Part shown: piece after piece, positions 35,465 to 46,054 of the stretch
How the letters are laid out: the number at the start of each line of letters is the position of its first letter
How positions within the stretch are numbered: the stretch's first letter is position 1
Assembly (NCBI GenBank): GCA_038046785.1
Contig: JBBSVM010000003.1
Span: 62,001 to 126,000, forward strand
Direction: 5' to 3'
Length of the DNA stretch: 64,000 nucleotides
From: JAHFTW01 sp038046785
Lineage (GTDB): Archaea; Thermoplasmatota; E2; JACPAO01; JAHFTW01
Translations under genes and position numbers: made by a program
Notes under the pieces: model-generated
Databases searched by the model: none
What the model saw: the letters and a program-made list of their open reading frames with translations, nothing else
Told to the model about the DNA's origin: nothing

Positions 35465-35674
35465 TCACTTGGACGGCGGGGCACTCGCTCCGCTCGGCCC
35501 CGCAGGCCGTTTTTCGGCATCGAGTTGGCGCAGTTGCCGCCGGTACTTGCCGTAGTTGTCCTCTGGGGAGAACTTGGCGGGCGTGTTCTGCGTGGCCTTG
35601 CCGCCGCAGCGCGGGCAGGCCTCCGCCAGAGTGTAGTCCTGGCAGGTTTGGCAGAACTTCAGGCGGGCCTTCAT
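35465..35674 (-). CDS. nop10: Nop10, H/ACA ribonucleoprotein protein
   Basis: 69 residues. FCQTCQDYTLAEACPRCGGKA carries the zinc site, and AKFSPEDNYGKYRRQLRQ is the conserved segment that contacts Cbf5 in the pseudouridylation complex. It lies 65 bp after aIF2-alpha, the usual archaeal neighbour. The normal protein ends near the RRQL helix; here about 18 more residues (to PAGPSGASAPPSK) are encoded by a GC-rich hairpin around GAGC-GGA-GCGA. The tail therefore looks acquired from the element type seen at other gene ends in this window. Confidence 0.93.
   Translation of the reverse strand: MKARLKFCQTCQDYTLAEACPRCGGKATQNTPAKFSPEDNYGKYRRQLRQLDAEKRPAGPSGASAPPSK
35486..35512 (-). repeat. Stop-proximal hairpin inside nop10
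   Basis: On the minus strand GCGGGGC pairs with GCCCCGC around an inner GAGC-GGA-GCGA, the same core (TGAGC-N3-GCGA type with potential tandem G-A pairs) seen at the stop codons of isocitrate dehydrogenase and the KaiC-like gene. It encodes part of the Nop10 tail. Boundaries are approximate. Confidence 0.65.
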
Positions 35675-35739
35675 GCTACGCGGCCCCCGCCCGACGCTGC
35701 ACGCCGACCGGTCCGTTGCGACGGACGTCCGGAGCCATT

Positions 35740-36546
35740 TCAGGCCGCCTTCTTCGTCTCCAGTTCGCGCTGGAAGGTGCCGGCGCCGCCCGCCTTCTGG
35801 ATGTGCGCAATCGCGCGCTCGGCCGCCTTCTGCATCTCGGTCTCGGCGATCTTGAAGTCGGGCGCCTTCACGGTGACACGGTAGTGCGGGGCACCCATGT
35901 AGGCGACCTCGATGGTGACATCCTCGAACTCGCCCTTCTCGGCCGCCTTGAGCGCCTTGGTGACCTGCTTGACGCCGTCGGCACCGTGGTGCTGCACGTC
36001 GAGGTATCCGGTGATGTCGACGAAGCTGGCCTGGATGTTCTCCTTGGCGAAGGCGATGAAGCCGGGAATCCAGGCGCCCGTGATGGACTCCTGCTTGAAC
36101 GCCTCCTCGCCGTACTCGGCCGCCTCCTGGAACGCCGTGTAGAGGGTGCCGTAGGTCTCGATGAGTTTGCGGCCGTATGCCGCGAGGATGGCCTCCGGCG
36201 TGGTGCTCTCGCGCTCGGCGAGAATCTTGAGGAAGTTGTCCGCCTTCTGCTCGTTCTTCCACGCCTGGATGGTCTCGCGCTTCTGGTGCTCGTTGACCGC
36301 CTTGAGCGAGAGGTCGACGTGGCCCTTCTTGGCATCGACGCCTTGAACCTTGCAGACGACGCGCTGCTGCTCACGAACGAAGTCGCGGATGCGCTTGACC
36401 CAGCCGGGGGCGACCTCGCGGATGTGGCAGAAGCCCTCCTTCCCGGCGTACTCCTCGAGCGTAATCATGGCGCCGAAGTTCTGCACCTCGCGCACCGTGC
36501 CGACGACGAGTTCGCCCTCCTCGGGGAAGGGGTTCAGTTTTGCCAT
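35740..36546 (-). CDS. aif2a: Translation initiation factor aIF2, alpha subunit
   Basis: 268 residues. An N-terminal S1 domain (GELVVGTVREVQNFGAMITLEEY, GFCHIREVAPGWVKRI, with DLSLKAVNEHQKRE at its end) is followed by the helical domain and the C-terminal alpha-beta domain (VTIEVAYMGAPHYRVTVKAPDF). This is standard length and order. It binds initiator tRNA and the gamma subunit. A TATA box 25 bp upstream gives a leaderless start. In many archaea it follows eL42 and eS27 directly; here 1.3 kb of foreign-looking genes intervene. Confidence 0.97.
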   Translation of the reverse strand: MAKLNPFPEEGELVVGTVREVQNFGAMITLEEYAGKEGFCHIREVAPGWVKRIRDFVREQQRVVCKVQGVDAKKGHVDLSLKAVNEHQKRETIQAWKNEQKADNFLKILAERESTTPEAILAAYGRKLIETYGTLYTAFQEAAEYGEEAFKQESITGAWIPGFIAFAKENIQASFVDITGYLDVQHHGADGVKQVTKALKAAEKGEFEDVTIEVAYMGAPHYRVTVKAPDFKIAETEMQKAAERAIAHIQKAGGAGTFQRELETKKAA

Positions 36547-36565
36547 GCGCGGCCGAGCTCGACCC

Positions 36566-36576
36566 GCCTTTTAAGT
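36566..36576 (-). promoter_or_regulatory. TATA box of aIF2-alpha
   Basis: ACTTAAAAGGC on the minus strand, centred about 25 bp upstream of the ATG at 36546. It lets aif2a-nop10 be transcribed independently of eL42-eS27. Confidence 0.65.
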
Positions 36577-36599
36577 CAAGGGCCGCGCACAACCCTGTT

Positions 36600-37295
36600 C
36601 TAACGGACAATGTCTCGCAACTGGTCGTCGATTTCCTGGTGGATTTGGCATAGAGGACATTTGTTCGTCCACTTGCGAGTTTCGGCGGCAACTTTGTTCC
36701 GCGATGGCTGAAAACTGTGAATTGCCAGACATTCGAGCGCCGGTAATGGCCGACTTCCTCGCACCGGATAGACGTCAACCGACTTGACAGCGGAGAACCA
36801 ATGCTGGCTGAAATGTGATGCAGGGCGTCCGCCTCCTTTCGTCGTTTTGCCCACGTAGATTGCTCGCTCACCTGCACGGAAAACGTAGATGCAGGTGGAT
36901 TTGCGAACCTCCTCCTTGTACCATTTTTTGAACGCCGCCTTCTTTTGGTCCGGGCCTCGACCTTTTCCTGCATTGACAGTCCACCGAATTCTGGATTCTG
37001 TGCTTGCCTGAAATTCGCGACCGGCCAACCGGTCGGTCAGTGCGTCCGAAGCTATGTGTTGAAGATGCTCGACAGCCCGGTTCACCTGGTTTCTGGAGAG
37101 ACGTTCCGTTGGGGGCTCATTCGGATTTTCTAGAACGCGCAAGAGCCAACGGGTTCGCTTGGCCACAAGTCGGTTCACTTCACGTCGGAAATCGCCGGCT
37201 TTGCTCAAACTACACCACGCGAAAGCACCCTCCACGCCCAAAAAGAAGTTTCGTAACAGAAACTGACGGCCAGGCCAACGAGTGTCCGAATTCAC
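36600..37295 (-). CDS. GIY-YIG domain protein, probably horizontally acquired
   Basis: 231 residues from the GTG at 37295. The C-terminal half has STCIYVFRAGERAIYVGKTT, a GIY-YIG nuclease strand pair, then a later ALECLAIHSFQPSRNK supplying the Glu and Asn of the fold, and a CPLCQIHQEI tail. The N-terminal half is unrecognised and helical. Base composition is close to 50 percent G+C by eye, far below its neighbours, and codon use differs. It sits inside the eL42-eS27-aIF2-alpha cluster beside a HicBA pair. Either a selfish nuclease or a defence protein is possible. Confidence 0.72.
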   Translation of the reverse strand: MNSDTRWPGRQFLLRNFFLGVEGAFAWCSLSKAGDFRREVNRLVAKRTRWLLRVLENPNEPPTERLSRNQVNRAVEHLQHIASDALTDRLAGREFQASTESRIRWTVNAGKGRGPDQKKAAFKKWYKEEVRKSTCIYVFRAGERAIYVGKTTKGGGRPASHFSQHWFSAVKSVDVYPVRGSRPLPALECLAIHSFQPSRNKVAAETRKWTNKCPLCQIHQEIDDQLRDIVR

Positions 37296-37352
37296 TCACC
37301 CCGCCCGAAGCTCCAAACCGCTCGGATTCATGCCTTGCCGGCCAGAACTCTT

Positions 37353-37583
37353 ATGGCAAGCAAACGCAAATCCGTAGGCGTGCAGCTCAAGGTCGTCCTG
37401 GAGCCGAGCGACGAGGGCGGCTACACCGTCTTCGTCCCAGCGCTTCCCGGCTGCATCAGCGAGGGCGACACCCGGGAAGAGGCCCTGCGCAACATCAAGG
37501 AAGCCATCGAGCTCTACCTGGAAGAGACCCCCGCCGACGCCGCGCTCCTTGACGGAGCCGAGGTCGCGGAGATTCGGGTGTGA
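37353..37583 (+). CDS. hicB: HicB-family antitoxin-like protein
   Basis: 76 residues from the ATG at 37353. KVVLEPSDEGGYTVFVPALPGCISEGDTREEALRNIKEAIELYL is the complete HicB partial-RNase-H-like fold (written here as a family pattern over residues 13-56). There is no C-terminal DNA-binding domain, as in many archaeal forms. Its TGA overlaps the GTG of hicA (GTGA), the reverse of the E. coli order but common elsewhere. It is expected to bind and neutralise HicA. Confidence 0.88.
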   Translation: MASKRKSVGVQLKVVLEPSDEGGYTVFVPALPGCISEGDTREEALRNIKEAIELYLEETPADAALLDGAEVAEIRV

Positions 37584-37804
37584 AAGTCCCCTCGGTGGAC
37601 TACGACCGGCTCGTTCGTGCCCTCGCTCGGGACGGCTGGGTCGTCGTCCGTTCTCGCGGCAGCCACCTCCGTTTGCAGAAACAGGTCGGCGACGATGTTT
37701 CCAAGCTCACAGTGCCAGCCCATAAACCGCTCAAGCGGAGTACACTGGCGCATCTGCTCAAGCAGATCGCGATGACGCCGGAAAAGCTTCGCGAACTGTT
37801 GTGA
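37580..37804 (+). CDS. hicA: HicA-family mRNA interferase toxin
   Basis: 74 residues from the GTG at 37580. The dsRBD-like fold is clear: YDRLVRALARDGWVVVRSRGSHLRLQ, with the active-site His in GSHLRL, then LTVPAHKPLKRSTLAHLLKQ. HicA toxins cleave mRNA. The pair is transcribed against the surrounding ribosomal-protein genes. Confidence 0.9.
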   Translation: MKVPSVDYDRLVRALARDGWVVVRSRGSHLRLQKQVGDDVSKLTVPAHKPLKRSTLAHLLKQIAMTPEKLRELL

Positions 37805-37846
37805 AGACCAAAAAGAAAGGGGAGGGGAAGGGGAAAAAGAAGCGCG
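37805..37846 (-). terminator. Pyrimidine-rich terminator after eS27
   Basis: Read on the minus strand the stretch is C/T only with T runs (CTTCTTTTTCCCC, CCCTTTCTTTTTGG), 20-60 bp after the eS27 stop. It probably ends the eL42-eS27 transcript before the HicBA genes. Confidence 0.55.
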
Positions 37847-37863
37847 GTGGACCCGCGCCGGCT

Positions 37864-38040
37864 CTACTCGAGCGTGGCGGTGATTTCGCCCTTGAAGGTG
37901 GCGGTGCCGCCGTTGGGCTGGGCGAGTGTGGCGCCGCAGACCAGGCAGTTGACCTTCGTGGCCGGGCGGTTGAACGAGATCTGCTCGTTGCCGCAGTCCG
38001 GGCACTTGACCTTCAGGAACTTGGCGCGAATGGCAACCAT
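37864..38040 (-). CDS. rps27e: Ribosomal protein eS27
   Basis: 58 residues from the ATG at 38040, which shares one base with the eL42 stop. FLKVKCPDCGNEQISFNRPATKVNCLVCGATLAQP is the complete eS27 zinc ribbon (two CxxC pairs, residues 8-42), ending GGTATFKGEI. Standard length. Small-subunit protein. Confidence 0.97.
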   Translation of the reverse strand: MVAIRAKFLKVKCPDCGNEQISFNRPATKVNCLVCGATLAQPNGGTATFKGEITATLE

Positions 38041-38330
38041 TAGGCCTTCACCTCGACGAGTTCGAACTTCTTGGCGCGGAAGGCGTTGGGCTGGTGGGCC
38101 TTGCCGCACTTCTTGCAGACGTAGCGCAGGAGGATGCGCTTGGTGGGCTTCTCACGGCCCTCAGGCTTGGGACGGGGGAAACCGGTGTACCCCTTGGTGG
38201 CGCGGCGGAAACGGCGCTGACCCCAGGACAGTTCGCTCGCCTTGCGTTTCTTGACGCGCTCAACGTCGTGCGTCGTGTGGACCTTGCATTTGTGGGCGCA
38301 GTAGCGCTGCACGGTGCGGGGCAGTTTCAT
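38040..38330 (-). CDS. rpl44e: Ribosomal protein eL42 (L44e)
   Basis: 96 residues. YCAHKCKVHTTHDVERVKKRKASELSWGQRRFRRATKGYTG over residues 10-50 and the zinc pair CKKCGKAHQ near 72-80 are diagnostic. It is part of the large-subunit E-site. It leads the eL42-eS27 pair, the first half of the conserved archaeal eL42-eS27-aIF2-alpha-Nop10 cluster. Confidence 0.97.
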   Translation of the reverse strand: MKLPRTVQRYCAHKCKVHTTHDVERVKKRKASELSWGQRRFRRATKGYTGFPRPKPEGREKPTKRILLRYVCKKCGKAHQPNAFRAKKFELVEVKA

Positions 38331-38446
38331 GACTTTGTCTCCGATGGACGGCCCCCTTCCTGGCGCGTCCGGTGTCCCGATGTCCGGTCGCGTGCGAGCC
38401 GGTGGCGGGATGACAAGGGGAAGGGCAACCGGTCGTGACTTGACCG

Positions 38447-38457
38447 ACTATTTAGCC
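38447..38457. promoter_or_regulatory. TATA-like box between eL42 and the small membrane protein
   Basis: GACTATTTAGC on plus, GCTAAATAGTC on minus. On minus it would give eL42 a leader of about 95 nt. A second box CATATGTGG at 38492-38500 fits a leaderless start of the plus gene better. The 189-bp region 38331-38519 has no gene. Confidence 0.4.
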
Positions 38458-38519
38458 ATAACGCGCCAGCGGGTTGGCCACCCCAAAGCGCCATATGTGG
38501 AACCGTTCGTCGTCGAGCC

Positions 38520-38756
38520 GTGGCCCTTGTGCTCTCGGAGCGCGACTACAAGCTGGTGACCCTCTTCACGAAGGTCGCCGGCATCTTCCTGTTCGCTGCG
38601 GGGACCATCACGTTGGTGGACCACGGCAACGTCGCCCTCGGACTCTCCCTCGTCGCCGCCGGCGGCGTGGTCGTTCTGGCCCCGGTGCCGCTCACGGTCC
38701 TTGCTCCTGAGGGTCTCGACGGCGACGACACGCTCTCGGTCGACGCCCGAATGTAG
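38520..38756 (+). CDS. Small two-span membrane protein
   Basis: 78 residues from the GTG at 38520 (the GTG at 38529 is equally possible). Two hydrophobic segments (KVAGIFLFAAGTITLV and LSLVAAGGVVVLAPVPL) are joined by a short DHGN turn, with a charged acidic tail. Family not recognised. The 154 bp downstream (38757-38910) hold no gene that I can see, only a GGCCGC/GCGGCC hairpin near 38780. Confidence 0.55.
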   Translation: MALVLSERDYKLVTLFTKVAGIFLFAAGTITLVDHGNVALGLSLVAAGGVVVLAPVPLTVLAPEGLDGDDTLSVDARM

Positions 38757-38910
38757 AGTCATGAGGTTCGGGAGGCCGCCTTGATGCGGCCGTTGGGCTC
38801 TTGACCTTTCGTGGAGCGCCCCGCCCGCCCTGCCCCCCGTCCGCGCCAGGATGCGGTCGTTCTTGTCTGTGAAAATGGACCTTTGACCGCCATCGCGGCG
38901 GCTTGAGGCG

Positions 38911-40167
38911 TCAGGCGGGCCCGAAACGGTAGTCTTGGAACGCCAGATTCGGGTTGGGCTCGCTGCGCACATAGGTGAGCTGCTCCTCGTTGCCCTCGCC
39001 GACACGCAGCTTGCTGTAGGCGATGTGCAGGGCGCCGTCGGGGCCGATTTCAACCTGGAAGAAATCCAACAGGTCGCGCGCCAGGGCGCCGGTGAAGACC
39101 GGTTCCGGGTCGGCGACCACCGACTGCCACCGCGCGCCGCCGTCGCGGCTCAGGGCGACGCGCAGGAACCACTGCTCGGGCTGACTGGCGTTGGTGCCGT
39201 ACCAGGCGACCGCGGCGACCCCGTCGCGGCCCGCCGCCATCCAGGGCAGGCGCGAGGTGCCTTCGGACGTAATGTTGACCGAGGGCAACCAGCCGCCGTC
39301 CGGCGCGCGGCGGGCGACCTGGATGATGCCGTTCGCGTCGGAGGCGAGGTAGAGGTTGCCCCCTTCGTCGAAGCTGCCCGCGGCAAGACCGGGACCGGAC
39401 GGGACGGTGCTTGCAGCGTTGCTCCAGAGCAGGCCACCGTTGGTCGTGCAGTCGACGCGGGTGTTGCCGTTCACCGAGCCGCCCGCAAGGCATTGCGTTC
39501 CGTCGACGACGCCGCCGATGGCGTTGCCGAGCGCGTAGGGGGCATCGTAGAGTGAGACCGGCGTGAACGTCTGCGCTGCGTCCATCGACTTGTACACCTT
39601 CGTCGCCGAGCCGGTGTTGTAGTAGTAATAGACGATGCCGTCCCCTTCGGCGCGCACCCAGTCGCGGTCCACCAGGGGCGGAGCGGGCCATTTGGTGTGA
39701 CGGACGAACGTGCCATCCGCCTCCCAGACCGTCATCTGGAACGTGGCGGCGAACTCGATGTCGGCGAAGTAGATGCGCCCCACCGCATCCACGGCGAAGT
39801 CCCCCTCGATGCCGAAGGCTTCGCGCACGCCGGTTGGCGTGTCGAGCGTCGTAAAGGTGACACCGCCGTCGCGGCTCACGTAGATGGGCGGGCTGTTGGT
39901 GAGGCAGCAGACACCGGTGACGTAGATGGTGCCAACGCCGTCCACCTCGATGCCGGGTTCGCCAAGGCCACAGTCGCGGTCCACGGCCGAGTCGGTGCAG
40001 CTCGTTCCGACCGCGACGACGCCCACCTTGGAGCCAAGGTCCACGGCAGGGCGGAACTCCAACACGGGGCGGGCCGGGCCATCGGTCGGCGAGGTGGACG
40101 ACAGGCCCGATTGGGCGCAGCCGGCGGCCAGGATGGCAAGCAGCACGAGCGCAGCAAGCAGCTTCAT
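38911..40167 (-). CDS. Lipoprotein with sialidase/BNR-type beta-propeller
   Basis: 418 residues. The lipoprotein signal is MKLLAALVLLAILAAGC. The rest is a repeated beta pattern with Asp-box-like motifs (YVSRDGGVTF, YKSMDAAQTFTPV, ALSRDGGARWQSV) as in BNR/sialidase propellers. Several Cys (GTSCTD, DRDCGLG, TGVCCLTN) probably form disulfides. Catalytic sialidase residues are not evident, so a binding role is as likely as hydrolysis. The TATA box GGCTTAACCG (minus strand, near 40193) gives a leaderless start. Confidence 0.8.
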   Translation of the reverse strand: MKLLAALVLLAILAAGCAQSGLSSTSPTDGPARPVLEFRPAVDLGSKVGVVAVGTSCTDSAVDRDCGLGEPGIEVDGVGTIYVTGVCCLTNSPPIYVSRDGGVTFTTLDTPTGVREAFGIEGDFAVDAVGRIYFADIEFAATFQMTVWEADGTFVRHTKWPAPPLVDRDWVRAEGDGIVYYYYNTGSATKVYKSMDAAQTFTPVSLYDAPYALGNAIGGVVDGTQCLAGGSVNGNTRVDCTTNGGLLWSNAASTVPSGPGLAAGSFDEGGNLYLASDANGIIQVARRAPDGGWLPSVNITSEGTSRLPWMAAGRDGVAAVAWYGTNASQPEQWFLRVALSRDGGARWQSVVADPEPVFTGALARDLLDFFQVEIGPDGALHIAYSKLRVGEGNEEQLTYVRSEPNPNLAFQDYRFGPA

Positions 40168-40214
40168 GCACTCGTGACCCGGATGCCGCGGTTAAGCCGT
40201 TGTGGCGGGTTGGG

Positions 40215-40241
40215 TCACCAGACCTTCACGGTCTGCGCGCC
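40215..40241 (-). pseudogene. Second copy of the isocitrate dehydrogenase 3' end
   Basis: Nine codons encode Gly-Ala-Gln-Thr-Val-Lys-Val-Trp-stop. They match the last nine codons of the gene at 40304-40330 (Gly-Ala-Lys-Thr-Val-Lys-Val-Trp-stop). Four codons differ only synonymously and one changes Lys to Gln. Stop-to-stop distance is 89 bp, close to the 87-bp unit at 11610. Confidence 0.8.
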
Positions 40242-40303
40242 CAGCATCCGGGCCTTCGGCCCGGAGCAAAGGCGCGAAACCTGCTCAGTTTGGCTCGCTG
40301 CGC

Positions 40304-40312
<9 letters not shown>
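40242..40312 (-). repeat. Hairpin element at the isocitrate dehydrogenase stop codon
   Basis: On the minus strand GTTTGG (last codons) pairs with CCAAAC around TGAGC-GCA-GCGAG (40288-40312); the TGA is the gene's stop. The pairing extends imperfectly outwards (GCGAAA with TTTCGC). CCGGGCC-GAA-GGCCCGG follows at 40248-40264. The layout of stop hairpin, GAA-loop hairpin and second 3' end resembles the array at 11472-11769. Confidence 0.85.
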
Positions 40313-41560
<1,248 letters not shown>

Positions 41561-41582
41561 GGAGGCGCGCCGAGTTGAGGGA

Positions 41583-41591
41583 GTTTATCAG
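41583..41591 (-). promoter_or_regulatory. TATA box of icd
   Basis: CTGATAAAC on the minus strand, centred 26-27 bp before the ATG at 41560. Confidence 0.65.
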
Positions 41592-41640
41592 GGTTGGGGA
41601 GGCACGCGCACTGGACCCATCGTCGCTGGGCCACGGACGA

Positions 41641-41691
41641 GGTTTATGGAGTTGGCGGGGGAACTTCATGAACCCCTGCACCCGAAGGAGG
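41641..41691 (+). promoter_or_regulatory. TATA box and Shine-Dalgarno of the hybrid kinase
   Basis: GGTTTATGG at 41641-41649 would start transcription near 41670. GAAGGAGG at 41684-41691 is an unusually strong Shine-Dalgarno, 5 bases before the GTG at 41697, and decides that start over the ATG at 41646. Most genes here lack such a leader. Confidence 0.6.
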
Positions 41692-41696
41692 CATTC

Positions 41697-43719
<2,023 letters not shown>

Positions 43720-43742
<23 letters not shown>

Positions 43743-44610
43743 GGTTCAGGACCCCCTGCCGGCCTGCCACGCCGTGGAACTGCGCTTCGCGCTCGCCGCC
43801 TGGTCCAATGCGCACTTCGACAACGCGCTCTACCCCCTGGGCACGAAACATGCCGAGCATCTGCCGCGCTATGCCTCCCTGTTCGGCTGCGCTGAGGCGG
43901 ACACGCTGCACCACAAGATGCCCGATGCGGAGGCGCTGGCGGAGTGGGTCGCGGCGACGCCGAAGGGGTTCCTCTTCCTGCCCAAAATGTGGAAACGGGT
44001 GACGCACGAGAACGGCGGCACGGCCGCCGCCGAAGCGTGGCTCGACGCCCTTGCTCCGCTTGCCGATGCGGGCAAGCTGGGGCCCATCCTCCTGCAATAC
44101 CCGCCGCAGTTCACGCGCGAGGCGGGATGGGACCGCATGATGGAACTCCTCGCTCTGCGGCCGCCCGGAACGTTCGCCGTCGAAGTGCGCCACAGCTCCT
44201 GGTTCGTCCCGGCGTTTCGCGAACGATTGGAGGACCTGGAGACGCCTCTCGTCTGGTCCACGCATCCAAAGGCGTTCACCCCACCCTGGGCGACCGCCGC
44301 CACAGGGTTTGTGCGCTTCACCGGCACGCAGATGGAAACGCGCGGACGCTACATCAAGGTCCTCGACCGCACCGCCGACCTGCTCGAGATTCGAAAACGG
44401 CTCGCCCAGGCGAGTTGGAAAGATACGTTCGTGGTGGTGACCAACCCTTTCGAGGGCAATGCTGTGGACTCGATGGCGACCATCGCCGCGGCGCTCGGCG
44501 ACGAGACCTTCGCCAAACGCGTCCGGCGCGGACCGGGCGAGGTGCTCTTCCCGGATGCGCCGAAACCGGGCACGAAGCTGGTCAAGCAGTCGCGACTTGC
44601 CCAGGAATGA
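43720..44610 (+). CDS. DUF72 (YecE-like) TIM-barrel protein
   Basis: 296 residues from a TTG at 43720 overlapping the kinase end; a GTG at 43774 is an alternative. ALYPLGTKHAEHLPRYASLF, TPKGFLFLPKMWKRVTH, GPILLQYPPQF and FAVEVRHSSWF follow the order of DUF72. Late Asn-Pro-Phe (NPFEGNAVDSMATIA) is also typical. The fold is a TIM barrel of unknown activity, often cited in DNA-repair or Fe-S contexts without proof. Confidence 0.85.
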
Positions 44611-44611
44611 A

Positions 44612-44620
44612 CGCTTATGG
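44612..44620 (+). promoter_or_regulatory. TATA box of the cupredoxin-like lipoprotein
   Basis: CGCTTATGG, centred about 26 bp before the GTG at 44643. It favours that leaderless start over the ATG at 44607, which would overlap the DUF72 stop. Confidence 0.5.
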
Positions 44621-44642
44621 TCCCCCTGCGGGTGGTTGCGGT

Positions 44643-45386
44643 GTGAAACGCTTCCAAGCGAGTCTCCTCGTCGGCCTCCTTCTGCTCATTGCCGGCTGCG
44701 CCGCCCCGGCTCCCGCCGGCAGTTCCGGCCCACCGGTCGCCGCGACGCAGAAACCGCTCGGAGCGTTCCCCGAGATGGAGAAGCTCTTCTTCTCGGCTGC
44801 TCCCGCTCCCCTGGTTGCCGCCCTCGACATGGAGCCGCAGGCGACCCTCACCATCCCCGCCGCCTCCCGCCTGCTGCTCGCTTTCGACGGCGACGGCTCC
44901 GGCAGCCTCGACCTCACGGTCCGCGACCCTTCCGGAATGACCGTCCACACTGCTCGCCTCAGCCAATCGGGCAAGTCGGTCGCGGAGCTGCGCACCCCCG
45001 CCGAGGGCACCTACACCATCCGGGCCCAAAGCGCCGCCAATTGGCAGATTGGCCTTGTCGCCACCACCTTCCCCGTCGGCTACGTGGAAGGCACACGCCT
45101 GCAGGTCTCCACGCCGGAGCAGACACAGGTTGAGCATGCTTTCGTGCCCACCAAGATTGCCGCCAAATCAGGAGTGGCCTCCCGCATCACCCTGTACGAT
45201 TTCGACCCCCACGCCGGCATCGAAAACCTGCAGCACGACCTTGATTTCCCGGGCCTCAAACTGCGGACCGAAGGCAAGACCACGTGGGGCGAAGTCCGCG
45301 TCCTCGACTTGCCGCCCCTCGCACCGGGCGACTACCCATTCCAGTGCTCGCGCCATGGCTTCTCGGGCACCCTCGCTGTGGCCTAA
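44643..45386 (+). CDS. Lipoprotein with C-terminal cupredoxin-like domain
   Basis: 247 residues from the GTG at 44643. The lipobox is LLLIAGC. A beta-rich middle (about 75-155) resembles a pre-peptidase or Ig-like domain. The last 90 residues fit a plastocyanin-type fold: a first His in IENLQHDLDF and the C-terminal PGDYPFQCSRHGFSG with Cys and His. The fourth ligand, usually Met about five residues after the His, is absent, so a type 1 copper site would be three-coordinate or the site lost. Probably an extracytoplasmic electron carrier or relic. Confidence 0.7.
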   Translation: MKRFQASLLVGLLLLIAGCAAPAPAGSSGPPVAATQKPLGAFPEMEKLFFSAAPAPLVAALDMEPQATLTIPAASRLLLAFDGDGSGSLDLTVRDPSGMTVHTARLSQSGKSVAELRTPAEGTYTIRAQSAANWQIGLVATTFPVGYVEGTRLQVSTPEQTQVEHAFVPTKIAAKSGVASRITLYDFDPHAGIENLQHDLDFPGLKLRTEGKTTWGEVRVLDLPPLAPGDYPFQCSRHGFSGTLAVA

Positions 45387-45412
45387 CTGAGGGCGCCTGG
45401 AATCGCGCTGAA

Positions 45413-45422
45413 ACCCTTATCG
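45413..45422 (+). promoter_or_regulatory. TATA box of the thioesterase gene
   Basis: ACCCTTATCG, centred 26 bp before the ATG at 45445, predicting a leaderless transcript. Confidence 0.55.
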
Positions 45423-45444
45423 GAGCGCCATCGGTGGAGGTGCT

Positions 45445-45966
45445 ATGCCTCCGGCCAAGTCGCGACCCGCTGCGCTGCCCTCGAACGCGGTCCCGATGAG
45501 CCAATCGACGACCACGATGAGCAAGCTCATGACGCCCGACGAGGCGAACGTGTACGGCAACGTGCATGGCGGAGCGATTCTGAAGTACATCGACGAGGCC
45601 GCCGCTGTTGCCGCGTGGCGCCACGCCCGCGTGCCGAAAGTCGTCACGGTGAGCTTGGAGCGCATGGATTTCCGCGAGCCCGTGTACATCGGCGACATCC
45701 TCGTCATCAAGGCGACCGTGCGCCACGTTGGCCGCACCTCCATGCTGGTGGGCGTCCGCGTCGAGGCGGAGAACCCGACGACCGGAGAAATTCGGCACAC
45801 CGCGAGCTGCTACATGACCTTCGTCGCCCTCGACCGCAACAACAAGCCGACCGAGGTCCCCGGTGTCATCGCGCAGACAGCCGACGACAAGCAGAAGATG
45901 GAGAAGGCGAAGCGGATTGCGGACATCATCAAGGCCTCCAGGGCGGACCCGGTCGACAAACTGTAG
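45445..45966 (+). CDS. Acyl-CoA thioesterase, hotdog fold
   Basis: 173 residues from the ATG at 45445, placed by the TATA box. MTPDEANVYGNVHGGAILKYIDEAAAVAA is the YciA/BACH-type opening, with the catalytic-region Asn and Asp in GNVHGG and YIDEAA (residues about 35-60). VYIGDILVIKATVRHVGRTSM and the TASCYMTFVALD strand complete the hotdog. It hydrolyses acyl-CoA, chain length unknown. Confidence 0.9.
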   Translation: MPPAKSRPAALPSNAVPMSQSTTTMSKLMTPDEANVYGNVHGGAILKYIDEAAAVAAWRHARVPKVVTVSLERMDFREPVYIGDILVIKATVRHVGRTSMLVGVRVEAENPTTGEIRHTASCYMTFVALDRNNKPTEVPGVIAQTADDKQKMEKAKRIADIIKASRADPVDKL

Positions 45967-45997
45967 AGCATTCGCCCCGAAAGGCTAAGGGGACCAT

Positions 45998-46018
45998 GGG
46001 GTGTTCGACGAACACCCC
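45998..46018. promoter_or_regulatory. 21-bp perfect palindrome upstream of a wHTH gene
   Basis: Arms GGGGTGTTCG and CGAACACCCC flank a single A. It sits just before the TATA box CTCTTATGC (46023-46031) of the membrane wHTH gene at 46055. Either an operator, or a terminator hairpin of the thioesterase gene. The half-site CGAAnnCCCC reappears in the promoter of the paralogous gene at 51901. Confidence 0.55.
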
Positions 46019-46054
46019 GGGCGCCTCTTATGCTCGCGCCGGGCGTGTGGAACC

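Noticed and set aside
38757..38910. A small RNA gene in the 154-bp gap.
   Set aside because: Only one 6-bp hairpin and no recognisable C/D, H/ACA or tRNA features.
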